A stretch of DNA of 64,000 nucleotides, taken from positions 599,068 through 663,067 of the forward strand of contig NZ_JAJCVJ010000002.1 of assembly GCF_020567425.1 (NCBI RefSeq), written 5' to 3'. Of this stretch, positions 28,687 through 36,286 are shown piece after piece (the stretch's first letter is position 1; every line of letters starts with the position of its first letter). The position numbers were made by a program, and so were the translations under genes. This stretch comes from Salinirubrum litoreum (lineage in GTDB: Archaea > Halobacteriota > Halobacteria > Halobacteriales > Haloferacaceae). Below the pieces are notes generated by a model. That model did no database searches. It was given only the letters and a program-made list of their open reading frames with translations, and was not told the DNA's origin.

Positions 28687-30309
28687 TCAGTCCCGGACGC
28701 CGCCGACGATGGCGACCAGCGCGAGGAGCGCGAGCAGTCCGCCGCCGCCGAGGGCGGCGAGCGCCGTGACCGGGAGCGACTCGTCGGTCGCGGGGTCGTT
28801 CGTCGTCTCGCTCGCGGGGGAGGGCTGGACGACGAGTGTGCCGATGTCCGCCGGGCCGTCGGTGACCGTGGCCCCACGGTGGAGCGCGAGCGAGTAGTCG
28901 CCCGCCGGCAGGCCGCGTCGTGACGAGTCGACCGCCGAGGCGTTCGTCCGCCGGACCGTCGCCTCGTCGTCGCCGGCGGCCCGCCAGGCGTCACCCTCGG
29001 CGACCGCGGTCGTGTCGAACAGGAGGCGGACCCGGCCGTCGTCGTTCGCGTCGCGGGCGGTGACGACCGCGGTGTAGTTCTCCGAGGGGCCGCCGAACCG
29101 CAGTGTCGCGGCGTCGGCGTCGCCGAGCGTCATCGCCACCCCGAAGACCTGGCCGCGACGGGTCGTCAACACGTTCCCGTCGAGGCCGAACTCGGCGACG
29201 GGAGTCGTCTCGGTGCGCCGGTCGGCGTCCGTGGCCGGCAGGACGAGCGTCCCGGTGTCGACGACCGCGCCGTCGACGAACAGCCGAACCGGGTACGCCC
29301 CGGCGTCGAGTCCGTCCTGCCCGGCGGGGAGTGCCGTCTCGTCGGTGACGGTCACGGTGTCGCTGTCTCCCCGCGCGCTCAGAGTGGGGACGCCCTCGTC
29401 GGGCGTGCCGGCGGCGGTCCGGTTCACCGCGACCCTGACGCGGCCGTCGCCGTTCTCGTCGGTCACGGTCCCGTTGACTCGGTAGTTGACCGACGCGTCA
29501 CCGATCACGATCCGTGCCTCGCTCGCGTCGGCCAGCGTCACCGGGAGACCGGGTTCCGTCCCGGCGAGCAACTCGACCGTGTCCGGCACGCCGGTCTCGT
29601 CGGCCGTCGCCGTCTGGCGGCAGTCCTCGCAGGCGGCGACGGTACGGGTCGTCTCGGTCAGGACGCCGCCGTCCCGCCGCACCGCGACCGAGAGCGTCGA
29701 GTTCGGGTCGGCGTCGGACAGGTCGACGACCGCCCGGAACCGCCCGTCACGGCCGACCGTTGCCGTCTCGGAGACGAGCAGGGCCGTCCCGCCGGTCGAG
29801 CGGACGCGGACCGTCAGGTCGGTGCCGGGGGCGACGGCGGCCCGCCCCTCGATGGCGACGCCGGGACCGGCGGGTGCCGGGTCGGTCGACGTGACGCGCG
29901 TGGTCTCCGCGGCGGCGCGACAGCCGTCACAGGCGACGACGGTCCCGGTCGTCTCGGCGACGGTCGTCCCGTTGTAGTGGACGACCGCCTCGAACTCGCT
30001 GCCCGGCGAGACCGCCGAGAGGTCAACGACGGAGCGGAACCGGCCGTCGCGGTCGACGGTCGTCGAGTCGGCCAGCAGGAACGGCGAGGCGCTGCCGCTC
30101 GACTGGAGGCGGACGCTCACCTCGGTCCCCGGCGGCAGGTCGGTCGTGCCGGCGACGACCGCGCCGGCCGTGGCGTTGACCGTGATCGACTCGCCCTCGT
30201 GGACGAACGTGGTGTCTGCGGGAGGACTCGCCGGATCTGCCGCCGTCGCGCCGCCGACCAGGGGTCCGGCGACGAGAAGGACACAGACGAGGACGGGGAG
30301 TCGACTCAT
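28687..30309 (-). CDS. BGTF-type surface protein with C-terminal membrane anchor
   Basis: This 540-residue protein has a signal peptide (LPVLVCVLLVAGPLVGGATA), two similar domains of about 100 residues (PGTEVSVRLQSSGSASPFLL with TTVDRDGRFRSVVDLS; PGTDLTVRVRSTGGTALLV with ATVGRDGRFRAVVDLS), each ending in a paired-cysteine CDGC or CEDC motif, then two similar domains of another type (NYRVNGTVTDENGDGRVRVAV; NYTAVVTARDANDDGRVRLLF). A C-terminal helix (ALAALGGGGLLALLALVAIVGG) ends in VRD and anchors it. It resembles haloarchaeal BGTF/S-layer-like surface proteins. Its ATG overlaps the stop of a small upstream ORF (ATGA), and a dyad lies further upstream. It converges on the regulator gene with 23 bases between. 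Confidence 0.82.
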   Translation of the reverse strand: MSRLPVLVCVLLVAGPLVGGATAADPASPPADTTFVHEGESITVNATAGAVVAGTTDLPPGTEVSVRLQSSGSASPFLLADSTTVDRDGRFRSVVDLSAVSPGSEFEAVVHYNGTTVAETTGTVVACDGCRAAAETTRVTSTDPAPAGPGVAIEGRAAVAPGTDLTVRVRSTGGTALLVSETATVGRDGRFRAVVDLSDADPNSTLSVAVRRDGGVLTETTRTVAACEDCRQTATADETGVPDTVELLAGTEPGLPVTLADASEARIVIGDASVNYRVNGTVTDENGDGRVRVAVNRTAAGTPDEGVPTLSARGDSDTVTVTDETALPAGQDGLDAGAYPVRLFVDGAVVDTGTLVLPATDADRRTETTPVAEFGLDGNVLTTRRGQVFGVAMTLGDADAATLRFGGPSENYTAVVTARDANDDGRVRLLFDTTAVAEGDAWRAAGDDEATVRRTNASAVDSSRRGLPAGDYSLALHRGATVTDGPADIGTLVVQPSPASETTNDPATDESLPVTALAALGGGGLLALLALVAIVGGVRD

Positions 30310-30437
30310 CGGGCCACCTCCGGCGGTGCGGGTGGTCGCGGCGACGACGCCGGCGGCGTCGTCCCCGGCGGCCGGAGGCCGATACGTCGGTGCGTGCCGG
30401 TCGGAGGTGACCGGCGTGGAGGGCAGTTGCGTCTCAT
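30306..30437 (-). CDS. Possible 43-residue leader ORF overlapping the BGTF surface-protein start
   Basis: An ATG at 30437 opens a 43-codon frame (MRRNCPPRRSPPTGTHRR at the start, proline- and arginine-rich throughout) whose TGA stop overlaps the ATG of the BGTF gene as ATGA, a classic coupling arrangement. On this strand a CTAAT motif at 30465-30469 lies about 30 bases before the ATG and a dyad operator ends 42 bases before it, matching the promoter layout of the winged-helix gene. This supports transcription starting at or near this ATG. No homology is known to me; it could be only a leader that couples translation, or untranslated. Confidence 0.4.
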   Translation of the reverse strand: MRRNCPPRRSPPTGTHRRIGLRPPGTTPPASSPRPPAPPEVAR

Positions 30438-30479
30438 GCCAGTCTCGACTACACGGGACGCCCCATTAGTGCCACTGGA

Positions 30480-30500
30480 GGCTCAAAATTCGGTTGAACC
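30480..30500. promoter_or_regulatory. Candidate operator, dyad GGCTCA-N9-TGAACC, site 2
   Basis: Same arms and same 9-base spacer as the site at 27992-28012, here upstream of the leader ORF and the BGTF gene on the minus strand. The CTAAT TATA-like motif at 30465-30469 lies about 10 bases closer to the gene, giving a layout equal to that of site 1. Confidence 0.6.
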
Positions 30501-30764
30501 GTTCCGGGGTCGCCGTCGCGCAGACCGGGTCACGAGTACAGTCGCGCGAGCGGAGTCGACCCCACGGACGGCCCAACACGGCGTCGTCACTGGCCGTGTG
30601 GATACTGTTGTCCGGAGTGGCAGTGAGTACCCCTACCCGACGTGCCCCTCCGGCGGACGTATCTAATTACTGGGGCGTCCGGTATAAGCTTTGTAGCCCG
30701 CGACAACCGTTTCGGCTTCTCCGATCCCGGCGTCTCGGCGCTCCTCTCTCCGCTCTGTGCCCGA
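30501..30764. other. Intergenic gap upstream of the dyad-controlled BGTF gene
   Basis: No gene recognised. A GGTATAAGC TATA-like motif (about 30680-30688) and an AATTACT stretch lie near 30665, so a small transcript could start here, but I see no product. The right end is the trailer of the minus-strand YdjM-like gene. Confidence 0.35.
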
Positions 30765-31283
30765 TCACGCGGTGAGCTCCGACCGAACGACGACGACCCC
30801 GACACAGAGCCAGCACCCCACTTCCAGCAGAAACGCGGGCGTGCCGACGTAGAACTGCGCGAACTGCCCCGGCGGGAGCGTCACCTGCGGCGTGTGTTCG
30901 ACGACCGGCCAGGCCAGGAAGGCCACGTCTCCCGGTCGCCCGTTCACCACCATGTGGAGCGCGTCGAGTGCCAGGTGCGACGCCCACGCGACCCAGACGA
31001 CGAGCCACGGCCGCGATTGCCCGGACCGCGACTGCCCCGCCCCGACAGCGACCCACGCGAGTGCGAGCAACCCGACCGCCACGAGTCCGACCGGCGAGTG
31101 TCCGACCGAGTGGAACGACTCGGTCACGCCGACCATCGCCAGTGGCTTGTCGAGCAGGTCCGGCAGGGCCGCGCCGAGTACGCCGAGCCACGCCGGGCGG
31201 TGCCGCCAGTCCGCGAGTCGGCTCTCGCCGAACAGGACGTGTCCGAGGACGTAGCCCGCCAGCAGATGCGTCGGAAACAGCAC
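30765..31283 (-). CDS. YdjM-like (DUF457-type) membrane metal-dependent hydrolase
   Basis: The GTG at 31283 gives 172 residues starting with LFPTHLLAGYVLGH, the conserved family start; a TTG at 31304 would add seven residues. Conserved metal-site motifs are FPTHLLAGY, LGAALPDLLDKP, HSVGHSP and ASHLALDALHMVV. Four to five hydrophobic segments make it a membrane protein. The family is described as inner-membrane metal-dependent hydrolases of unknown substrate. It lies 98 bases beyond the endonuclease III 3' end, on the same strand. Confidence 0.8.
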   Translation of the reverse strand: MLFPTHLLAGYVLGHVLFGESRLADWRHRPAWLGVLGAALPDLLDKPLAMVGVTESFHSVGHSPVGLVAVGLLALAWVAVGAGQSRSGQSRPWLVVWVAWASHLALDALHMVVNGRPGDVAFLAWPVVEHTPQVTLPPGQFAQFYVGTPAFLLEVGCWLCVGVVVVRSELTA

Positions 31284-31381
31284 GGGAGCACGGACGGCCC
31301 CCAAGCGCTACTCGGTTTCGGCTCTCGACGCGCTCCGTCCTCGCGGCTCCCACCGCACGCCGGTCCGCGTTCGACCGCCGT

Positions 31382-32086
31382 TCAACACCCCTCGCAGTCG
31401 CAGTACGCGGCACAGACCGGGTTGTCACAGTCCGGGTTCCGGGCCGAGCAGTGCGTCCGGCCGTGTTCGATCAGCAGGACGTGCAGGGGGTACGTCAACT
31501 CGTCCGGGACGACCGAGTCCAGCACGTCGTGGGCGCGGGCGTTCGACGCCGACTCGGGCACCAGGCCGAACCGCTTCGAGACGCGCTCGACGTGGGTGTC
31601 GACCGCCATCGTCGGCTTGCCGAAGTGGAAGTTGAGGACGACGCTGGCCGTCTTCGGGCCGATGCCCTTGATATCGGTGAGCCACGCCTTCGCCTCGGCG
31701 GTCGGCATGGCGTCCAGAAACGCCAGCGAGTAGGCCCCGCCGGTCTCCTCGCGGATCGCAGACAGTGCGCGCTGGATGCGGGTCGCCTTCGTCTCCGGCA
31801 GGCCCGCGACGCGGATGACCTCCGCGAGTTCCGCCACCTCGGCGGCCTCGATGGCCGCGAAGTCCGCGTAGGTGTCGAAGAGGTTCTCCGAGGCGCGGGC
31901 GGTGTTCTGGTCGGCGACGTTCTGTGAGAGGATGGTCGTCAGCAGTTGCCGGACGCCCTCGGCGGGGTCGCGGTCCGGGTCCGCGCCGTGGGCCTCGGTC
32001 GTCTCGACCGGCCCGTAGAGGTCGACGAGGTCGTCGTGCAGTGTCCGAACGCGCGTTGCCGTCCACTCGGCTCCGTCCTGCGACAT
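31382..32086 (-). CDS. nth: Endonuclease III (DNA glycosylase/AP lyase)
   Basis: The ATG at 32086 gives 234 residues (MSQDGAEWTATRVRTLHDDL). The enzyme removes oxidised pyrimidines and nicks abasic DNA in base excision repair. The helix-hairpin-helix LTDIKGIGPKTASVVLN carries the catalytic Lys and is followed by AVDTHVERVSKRFG with the catalytic Asp. The C-terminal iron-sulfur region is CSARNPDCDNPVCAAYCDC plus EGC, with six cysteines and spacing unlike the usual C-x6-C-x2-C-x5-C. The open frame extends far upstream but without similarity. It is divergent from the RDD gene. Confidence 0.92.
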   Translation of the reverse strand: MSQDGAEWTATRVRTLHDDLVDLYGPVETTEAHGADPDRDPAEGVRQLLTTILSQNVADQNTARASENLFDTYADFAAIEAAEVAELAEVIRVAGLPETKATRIQRALSAIREETGGAYSLAFLDAMPTAEAKAWLTDIKGIGPKTASVVLNFHFGKPTMAVDTHVERVSKRFGLVPESASNARAHDVLDSVVPDELTYPLHVLLIEHGRTHCSARNPDCDNPVCAAYCDCEGC

Positions 32087-32139
32087 ACCCGATGCAGGGA
32101 CTGGAGTCGCATGAAGCCGACGACTGGGACCGGGGAACG

Positions 32140-32146
32140 CTTTTGA
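32140..32146 (+). promoter_or_regulatory. TATA-like element for the RDD gene
   Basis: CTTTTGA centred 27 bases before the GTG at 32170. It decides that start over an ATG at 32092 that would lie only 5 bases from the divergent endonuclease III start. Confidence 0.45.
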
Positions 32147-32169
32147 GCCACAGGCCACCAGACGCAGAC

Positions 32170-32598
32170 GTGCCAGACGAAGTGACGCCCGCCCCGCTGC
32201 CGGTCCGGACACCCGCGTTTCTCGTGGATCAGGCCCTCGTCCTCCTCCTCGGTGTCGTCCCGGTCGTGGCACTCGGCACGCCACTCGCGGAGGTCGTCTC
32301 GCCCGGCCGGACGCGCTCGCTCGTGTTCGTCCTGCTGATGGGCATCGCGTTCGGCTACCACCTCCTGCTGGAGTGGCGCTGGGGGCAGACACCGGGCAAG
32401 CGACTGTTCGGGCTTCGGGTCGTCTCCGGCGACGGGAGCGCGCTCCGGTTCCGCGGGTCGCTCCTCCGGAACGCGCTCCGACTGGTGGACGGTCTCGGCT
32501 ACTGGAGCGTCGCGGTGGGCGTGATCCTCGTGCGTGGTGACGGCCGGCGACTCGGTGACGTGGCCGGGGACAGTCTGGTCGTCCGCGGCCGGAGCTGA
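32170..32598 (+). CDS. RDD family membrane protein
   Basis: The GTG at 32170 gives 142 residues. Three hydrophobic segments are visible: RTPAFLVDQALVLLLGVVPVVAL, RSLVFVLLMGIAFGYHLLLEW and NALRLVDGLGYWSVAVGVIL. The family signature is recognisable as R..AFLVDQ at the first helix and TPGKRLFGLRVVSGDG between helices. Function is unknown; some bacterial members act as ion antiporters. An ATG at 32092 is a possible alternative start. Its 3' end runs into the 33-bp tandem array shared with the convergent ABC permease gene. Confidence 0.82.
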   Translation: MPDEVTPAPLPVRTPAFLVDQALVLLLGVVPVVALGTPLAEVVSPGRTRSLVFVLLMGIAFGYHLLLEWRWGQTPGKRLFGLRVVSGDGSALRFRGSLLRNALRLVDGLGYWSVAVGVILVRGDGRRLGDVAGDSLVVRGRS

Positions 32599-32603
32599 CG
32601 ACG

Positions 32604-32772
32604 CGCCCTGCCACGGCGTGGGGCCGCGTCAGTAGCCTCCCTGCCACGGCGTGAGGCCGTGGCAGTACTCTCCCTCCCGCGGCGTGGGGCCGCGTCAGTA
32701 GTCTCCCTGCCACGGCGTGTGGCCGTGGCAGTACTCTCCCTCCCGCGGCGTGTGGCCGTGTCAGTAGTCTCC
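32604..32772. repeat. Five 33-bp palindromic tandem repeats between convergent genes
   Basis: Units of 33 bp follow the plan CTCCC-[arm]-GGCGTG[a/g/t]GG-[arm]-AGTA. Arms are either CCACGG with CCGTGG or CCGCGG with CCGCG, mostly alternating, so several units form their own hairpin and some changes are matched in both arms. The last unit runs over the stop codon of the ABC permease gene (minus strand), and each unit repeats the TACTGA-like end of that gene. It may work as a bidirectional terminator or mRNA-end stabiliser. Confidence 0.85.
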
Positions 32773-33564
32773 CAACACGCCGAGTTTCCGCGCACGCCGG
32801 GTCGCGTACTGGAAGACCAGATAGCCCGCCAGCAGGTAGCCGACCGCGACGCCGAACAGGAGCGCCAGATCGCCGACGGAGAACTCCCACAGTCGCGTCC
32901 CGCCGACCATCGCACGCTGGAGCATCCCGCTCCCGTGCGCGAGAGGGAGCAGTCGCGCCCAGCCAACGTCCAGTGCCGGCGCGGAGATCAACACGACGAA
33001 CCCGAACTGCAAGAGATTCAGCCAGTTGCCCACCTGCTTGTAGAGGACGGTGACGCCGCCCGCGGCGAACCCCAGTCCGAGGACCGAGGTGATCGACAGC
33101 CCCGCGATCACGACGACCGTCACGACGTTCAACTGGAGCGTGGTCCCGCTGAGCAGGAGCATGGCCGCGAGGATGACGACGCTCGTGAGGAACGTGCGGA
33201 CGATCTTGGCGACACCCTTCAGCAGGGCGACCGGCGCGAAGCCGAAGGGACTCGTCACGTGGCGCTCCAGCGTCCCCCACTGCACCTCGCTCCCGATGTC
33301 GTTCGAGATGGAGGAGTACGCACCGACCGACAGCGTCCACAGGAAGTAGCCGACGATGATCCCCGCCAGCGAGTCCGACAGGGCCTGGCCGGCGATCATC
33401 CGCCCGCCGTAAAAGAGCAGGCCGAAGAAGAACAGCGAGATCACGATGCCGCCGATAGCGTTCGCCGGGTAGCGGACGAACAGCACGAACTCGCGGTAGA
33501 GGACTGCCCGCGCGAGATCGACGTAACTCGCCGGTCGGAGCGGCGGCAGGTCCTCGTGGCTCAC
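32761..33564 (-). CDS. ABC-2 type transporter permease
   Basis: This 267-residue protein has six hydrophobic segments in the ABC-2 arrangement: YPANAIGGIVISLFFFGLLFY, LAGIIVGYFLWTLSVGAYSS, TFLTSVVILAAMLLL, VVTVVVIAGLSITSVLGLGF, WLNLLQFGFVVLISAP and LLFGVAVGYLLAGYLVF. ERHVTSPFG is the usual cytosolic loop. It starts with GTG overlapping the stop of the ATPase gene by 4 bases, so the two are translationally coupled and form an exporter. Substrate unknown (drugs, lipids or polysaccharide are common for ABC-2 systems). Confidence 0.88.
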   Translation of the reverse strand: MSHEDLPPLRPASYVDLARAVLYREFVLFVRYPANAIGGIVISLFFFGLLFYGGRMIAGQALSDSLAGIIVGYFLWTLSVGAYSSISNDIGSEVQWGTLERHVTSPFGFAPVALLKGVAKIVRTFLTSVVILAAMLLLSGTTLQLNVVTVVVIAGLSITSVLGLGFAAGGVTVLYKQVGNWLNLLQFGFVVLISAPALDVGWARLLPLAHGSGMLQRAMVGGTRLWEFSVGDLALLFGVAVGYLLAGYLVFQYATRRARKLGVLGDY

Positions 33565-34733
33565 GACTCCGACCCTCCGTCGGGCCGATGGACCGGAGTC
33601 GGCTGTTCCTCGCCTCGCGCTCGCTTCCGGTCGCTGTCGTCGCCCCCGTGCCCGCCGGGGTCGTCGTCGCCGAGTGACTCAGGAGCCGGTTCGCCCGCGT
33701 CGATGCCGGTCAGATCGACGAACACGTCCTCCAGGTCGACCTCGACCGACCGGATGCGGTCCAGACGGACCCCCGCCGACCGAAGCCGGCCGAAGAGGTC
33801 GTAGACGCCCTCGCTGTCGACCGCCACGGCGATTCGGCCGCCGGAGTCGTCGTCGAACACCTCGGCGTCGGTGACCGTGAACTCGTCCCGGAGCGCCGCC
33901 AGCAGGTCGGTGTCGAGGTCCTGGCTGGTGATCGCCAGTCCGTGGGCGCTCCCGCCGGAAAGCAGTGCCTCCACGCTATCGTCGGCGACGATCCGACCGC
34001 CGGAGAGGATGATCACGCGGTCACAGACCGTCTCGATCACGTCCATGTCGTGACTGGAGAGGACGACCGTCAGCCCCTCCTCCTCGGCGAGTCGGCGGAG
34101 TTCCCGCTGGAGGGTGCGGGAACTCTCCACGTCGAGGCCGAGCGTCGGTTCGTCGAGAAAGAGCACGGAGGCGTTCCCCGCGAGGGCACTGGCGAGCGAC
34201 ACCTTCTGTTTCATCCCGCGAGAGAGCTTCCTGACCGGGGTGTCGGCCTTGTCGAGCAGGTCCAGTCGGTCCAGCAGGCGGTCGTGGTACGGCTCCGCGC
34301 TGTCCGGGTCGACGCCGCCGATGGTGGCGAAGTACCGGAGATTCTCACGCACCGTGAGCCGCCAGTAGTCGTTGCGCGCACCCTCCAGCATCGCGTCGAC
34401 GTGGGCGTAGGCCCGTCGGGGGTGGCGGCGCACGTCGATGCCGTGGACGTGGACCTCCCCCTCGTCGGGGACGACCATCCCGAGGATCGACTTGATGAGC
34501 GTCGTCTTGCCGGCCCCGTTCGGTCCCAGCAGCCCGACGACCGACCCCGACTCGATGGTGAACGACACGTCGTCGACCGCCGTCACCGCCTCGTCGCCGG
34601 CACCGAACCGCTTCGTCACGCCGGCGACGCTGACCGCCGGGTCGGTGGTGGCTGTCGAGCCGTCGGTGGCGGGGTCAGGGTCGTCGGACGACGCCGGGGG
34701 ACCTCCCGGCACTCGTCCGTCTCGCGCTGTCAT
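33561..34733 (-). CDS. ABC transporter ATP-binding protein
   Basis: This 390-residue ATPase shows Walker A GPNGAGKTT, Q-loop region, signature LSRGMKQKVSLASAL, Walker B VLFLDEPTLGLD and switch SSHDM. A C-terminal domain of about 90 residues (TSQDLDTDLLAALRDEFTVTDAEVF) matches the accessory domain of multidrug-type ABC-2 ATPases, and the extreme C-terminus is a disordered Gly/Asp/Pro tail. An acidic N-terminal extension of about 35 residues precedes the ATPase domain. It overlaps the permease gene downstream by 4 bases. Confidence 0.9.
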   Translation of the reverse strand: MTARDGRVPGGPPASSDDPDPATDGSTATTDPAVSVAGVTKRFGAGDEAVTAVDDVSFTIESGSVVGLLGPNGAGKTTLIKSILGMVVPDEGEVHVHGIDVRRHPRRAYAHVDAMLEGARNDYWRLTVRENLRYFATIGGVDPDSAEPYHDRLLDRLDLLDKADTPVRKLSRGMKQKVSLASALAGNASVLFLDEPTLGLDVESSRTLQRELRRLAEEEGLTVVLSSHDMDVIETVCDRVIILSGGRIVADDSVEALLSGGSAHGLAITSQDLDTDLLAALRDEFTVTDAEVFDDDSGGRIAVAVDSEGVYDLFGRLRSAGVRLDRIRSVEVDLEDVFVDLTGIDAGEPAPESLGDDDPGGHGGDDSDRKRARGEEQPTPVHRPDGGSES

Positions 34734-34796
34734 CGACCGGGATACGGGACCGACCGGGATAAGCGCGGTGTCGGCCGGCCCGTGGCAGTCGGTCGC

Positions 34797-35000
34797 TCAA
34801 CCACGCAGTCGGCGCGCGGCGACGGCGAGACCGCCGAGCAGGACGACCGAGAGCGCGGCGAAGTCGGTCAGGTCCGTCAGTCCGATCTCGCCGGTCACGA
34901 CCATCAGCCCGAGAAACAGCCAGATCGCGACCAGCGCGGCGAAGACGAGTGTCAACCCGCGAACCGCCGTGTCCGCCTTCGGATTCGAAGTGTAGGCCAT
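34797..35000 (-). CDS. Small two-helix membrane protein
   Basis: This 67-residue protein has two hydrophobic segments (LTLVFAALVAIWLFLGLMVV and LTDFAALSVVLLGGLAVAA) with a short acidic linker, ending in a basic RRLRG tail. I do not recognise the family. It lies alone between the ABC exporter and the MFS gene, all on the same strand. Confidence 0.6.
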   Translation of the reverse strand: MAYTSNPKADTAVRGLTLVFAALVAIWLFLGLMVVTGEIGLTDLTDFAALSVVLLGGLAVAARRLRG

Positions 35001-35077
35001 GCCGGAACTGTGTGATTCGGTACCATAATCTTTCCGTGCAACGCAGTGTCGCCGATCCCTGCCGTCCCCGCCGCGAA

Positions 35078-36286
35078 TCAGCCTCTACCCGCGACCGCCA
35101 CGGTCGCCCCGGCGAAGAGCGCAGAGAGCGCCATCGAGACGGCGAGGAGGGTGAAGCCGGCCCGGAAGCCGAGCGTGTCGGCGACGAACCCGACCACGGC
35201 GGGCGCGACCGCACCGACGCCCATCAGCAGCGTCCGGACGAGGCCGAGGCCGCCGCCGGCCACGTCCTCCGGGAACTCCGCCGAGAGGTACGCACCCCGG
35301 ATCGGTCGGAAGCCGTGACTCCCGAGGCCGAAGACGACGACTGCGGCACCGAGCGCGAGGACGCCCGCGCCGGTCAGCGCGACCAGTCCGACGAGCGCGA
35401 CCGCCGCCAGCGAGAGCACCCCGACCGAGAGCGTGAGTCGCCCGAACCGATCCGACAGGCCGCCGCTGACGACCTGCACGACGCTCGCCGCGAAGAGGAC
35501 GCTGTAGAGCAGTGAGCCGGTCGTCTCGGTGAGGTTCCCGGCCTCGACGAGGTACAGCGGGAGGAAGGCGACCACGCCGTTGTAGGCGAACGCGAAGGTG
35601 AGCGTCACGAGGACGAACAGCTGAAACCGCCTCTCGCGGAACGGCCCGAGATACGACCGGATCGACAGTTCGCCGACCGCGTCCCGGAGGCGCTCGTCCC
35701 GCCCGGCGCGGCGCGGGACGCGCGTCCGGAGTGCGAGCACGAGACCAAGACCGATCACGCCGCAGGCGACGAAGACGGTTCGCCAGTCGCCGAGCGAGAG
35801 CGCCGCGACGACCGCCGCCGGGGCGACCACGCCGCCGACCGTGCCGAAGGTGTCGAAGACGCCCAGCGCTCTGCCGGTCCGGTCGGGGTAGAGGCGGGTG
35901 AGCAGGCGCACCGAGACGGTCTTGTGGACGCCGGTGCCGAGGCCGACGAGGACCATCCCGACGAGGAGTAGGGGGACCGAGGCCGGCAGGAGGAAGACGG
36001 CCGCACCCGCCACGGCGAGCAGTGCCCCGACCGCGACGACCCGCACGTCGTCGAGTCGGTCGGCGAGCGCGCCGCTGGGGAACTGCATCAGCGAGTAGAG
36101 GAGCATCATCACGGCGTAGGCGACCCCGAGCAGCGTGTTCGGGACGCCGAGTTGCGTCTGGAAGGTCGGGAACAGCGCGGGGAACGCGTACCGGAGCAGT
36201 TTGGCGATCAGCCAGATTCCGCCGGTGACGACCATCGGCTCGTAGCCGACGAAGTCGGTCGCTCGACGTGACCGCCCTCCGAGCAT
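35078..36286 (-). CDS. Major facilitator superfamily transporter
   Basis: This 402-residue protein has twelve hydrophobic segments. The motif between helices 2 and 3 (GALADRLDDVRV) and its partner in the second half (GGLSDRFGRLTLS) are the two conserved MFS loop-2 and loop-8 signatures. A central cytoplasmic loop (RTRVPRRAGRDERLRDAVG) splits the halves. The substrate is not predictable. The gene stands between the small membrane protein and a repeat-filled gap. Confidence 0.87.
   Translation of the reverse strand: MLGGRSRRATDFVGYEPMVVTGGIWLIAKLLRYAFPALFPTFQTQLGVPNTLLGVAYAVMMLLYSLMQFPSGALADRLDDVRVVAVGALLAVAGAAVFLLPASVPLLLVGMVLVGLGTGVHKTVSVRLLTRLYPDRTGRALGVFDTFGTVGGVVAPAAVVAALSLGDWRTVFVACGVIGLGLVLALRTRVPRRAGRDERLRDAVGELSIRSYLGPFRERRFQLFVLVTLTFAFAYNGVVAFLPLYLVEAGNLTETTGSLLYSVLFAASVVQVVSGGLSDRFGRLTLSVGVLSLAAVALVGLVALTGAGVLALGAAVVVFGLGSHGFRPIRGAYLSAEFPEDVAGGGLGLVRTLLMGVGAVAPAVVGFVADTLGFRAGFTLLAVSMALSALFAGATVAVAGRG

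Noticed and set aside
31924-32169. Longer N-terminus for the RDD protein
   Set aside because: It would overlap the divergent endonuclease III gene and its promoter; a TATA-like motif 27 bases before the GTG at 32170 fits better.
32604-32772. 33-bp repeat array taken as a CRISPR
   Set aside because: Units adjoin each other directly and there are no spacers between them.
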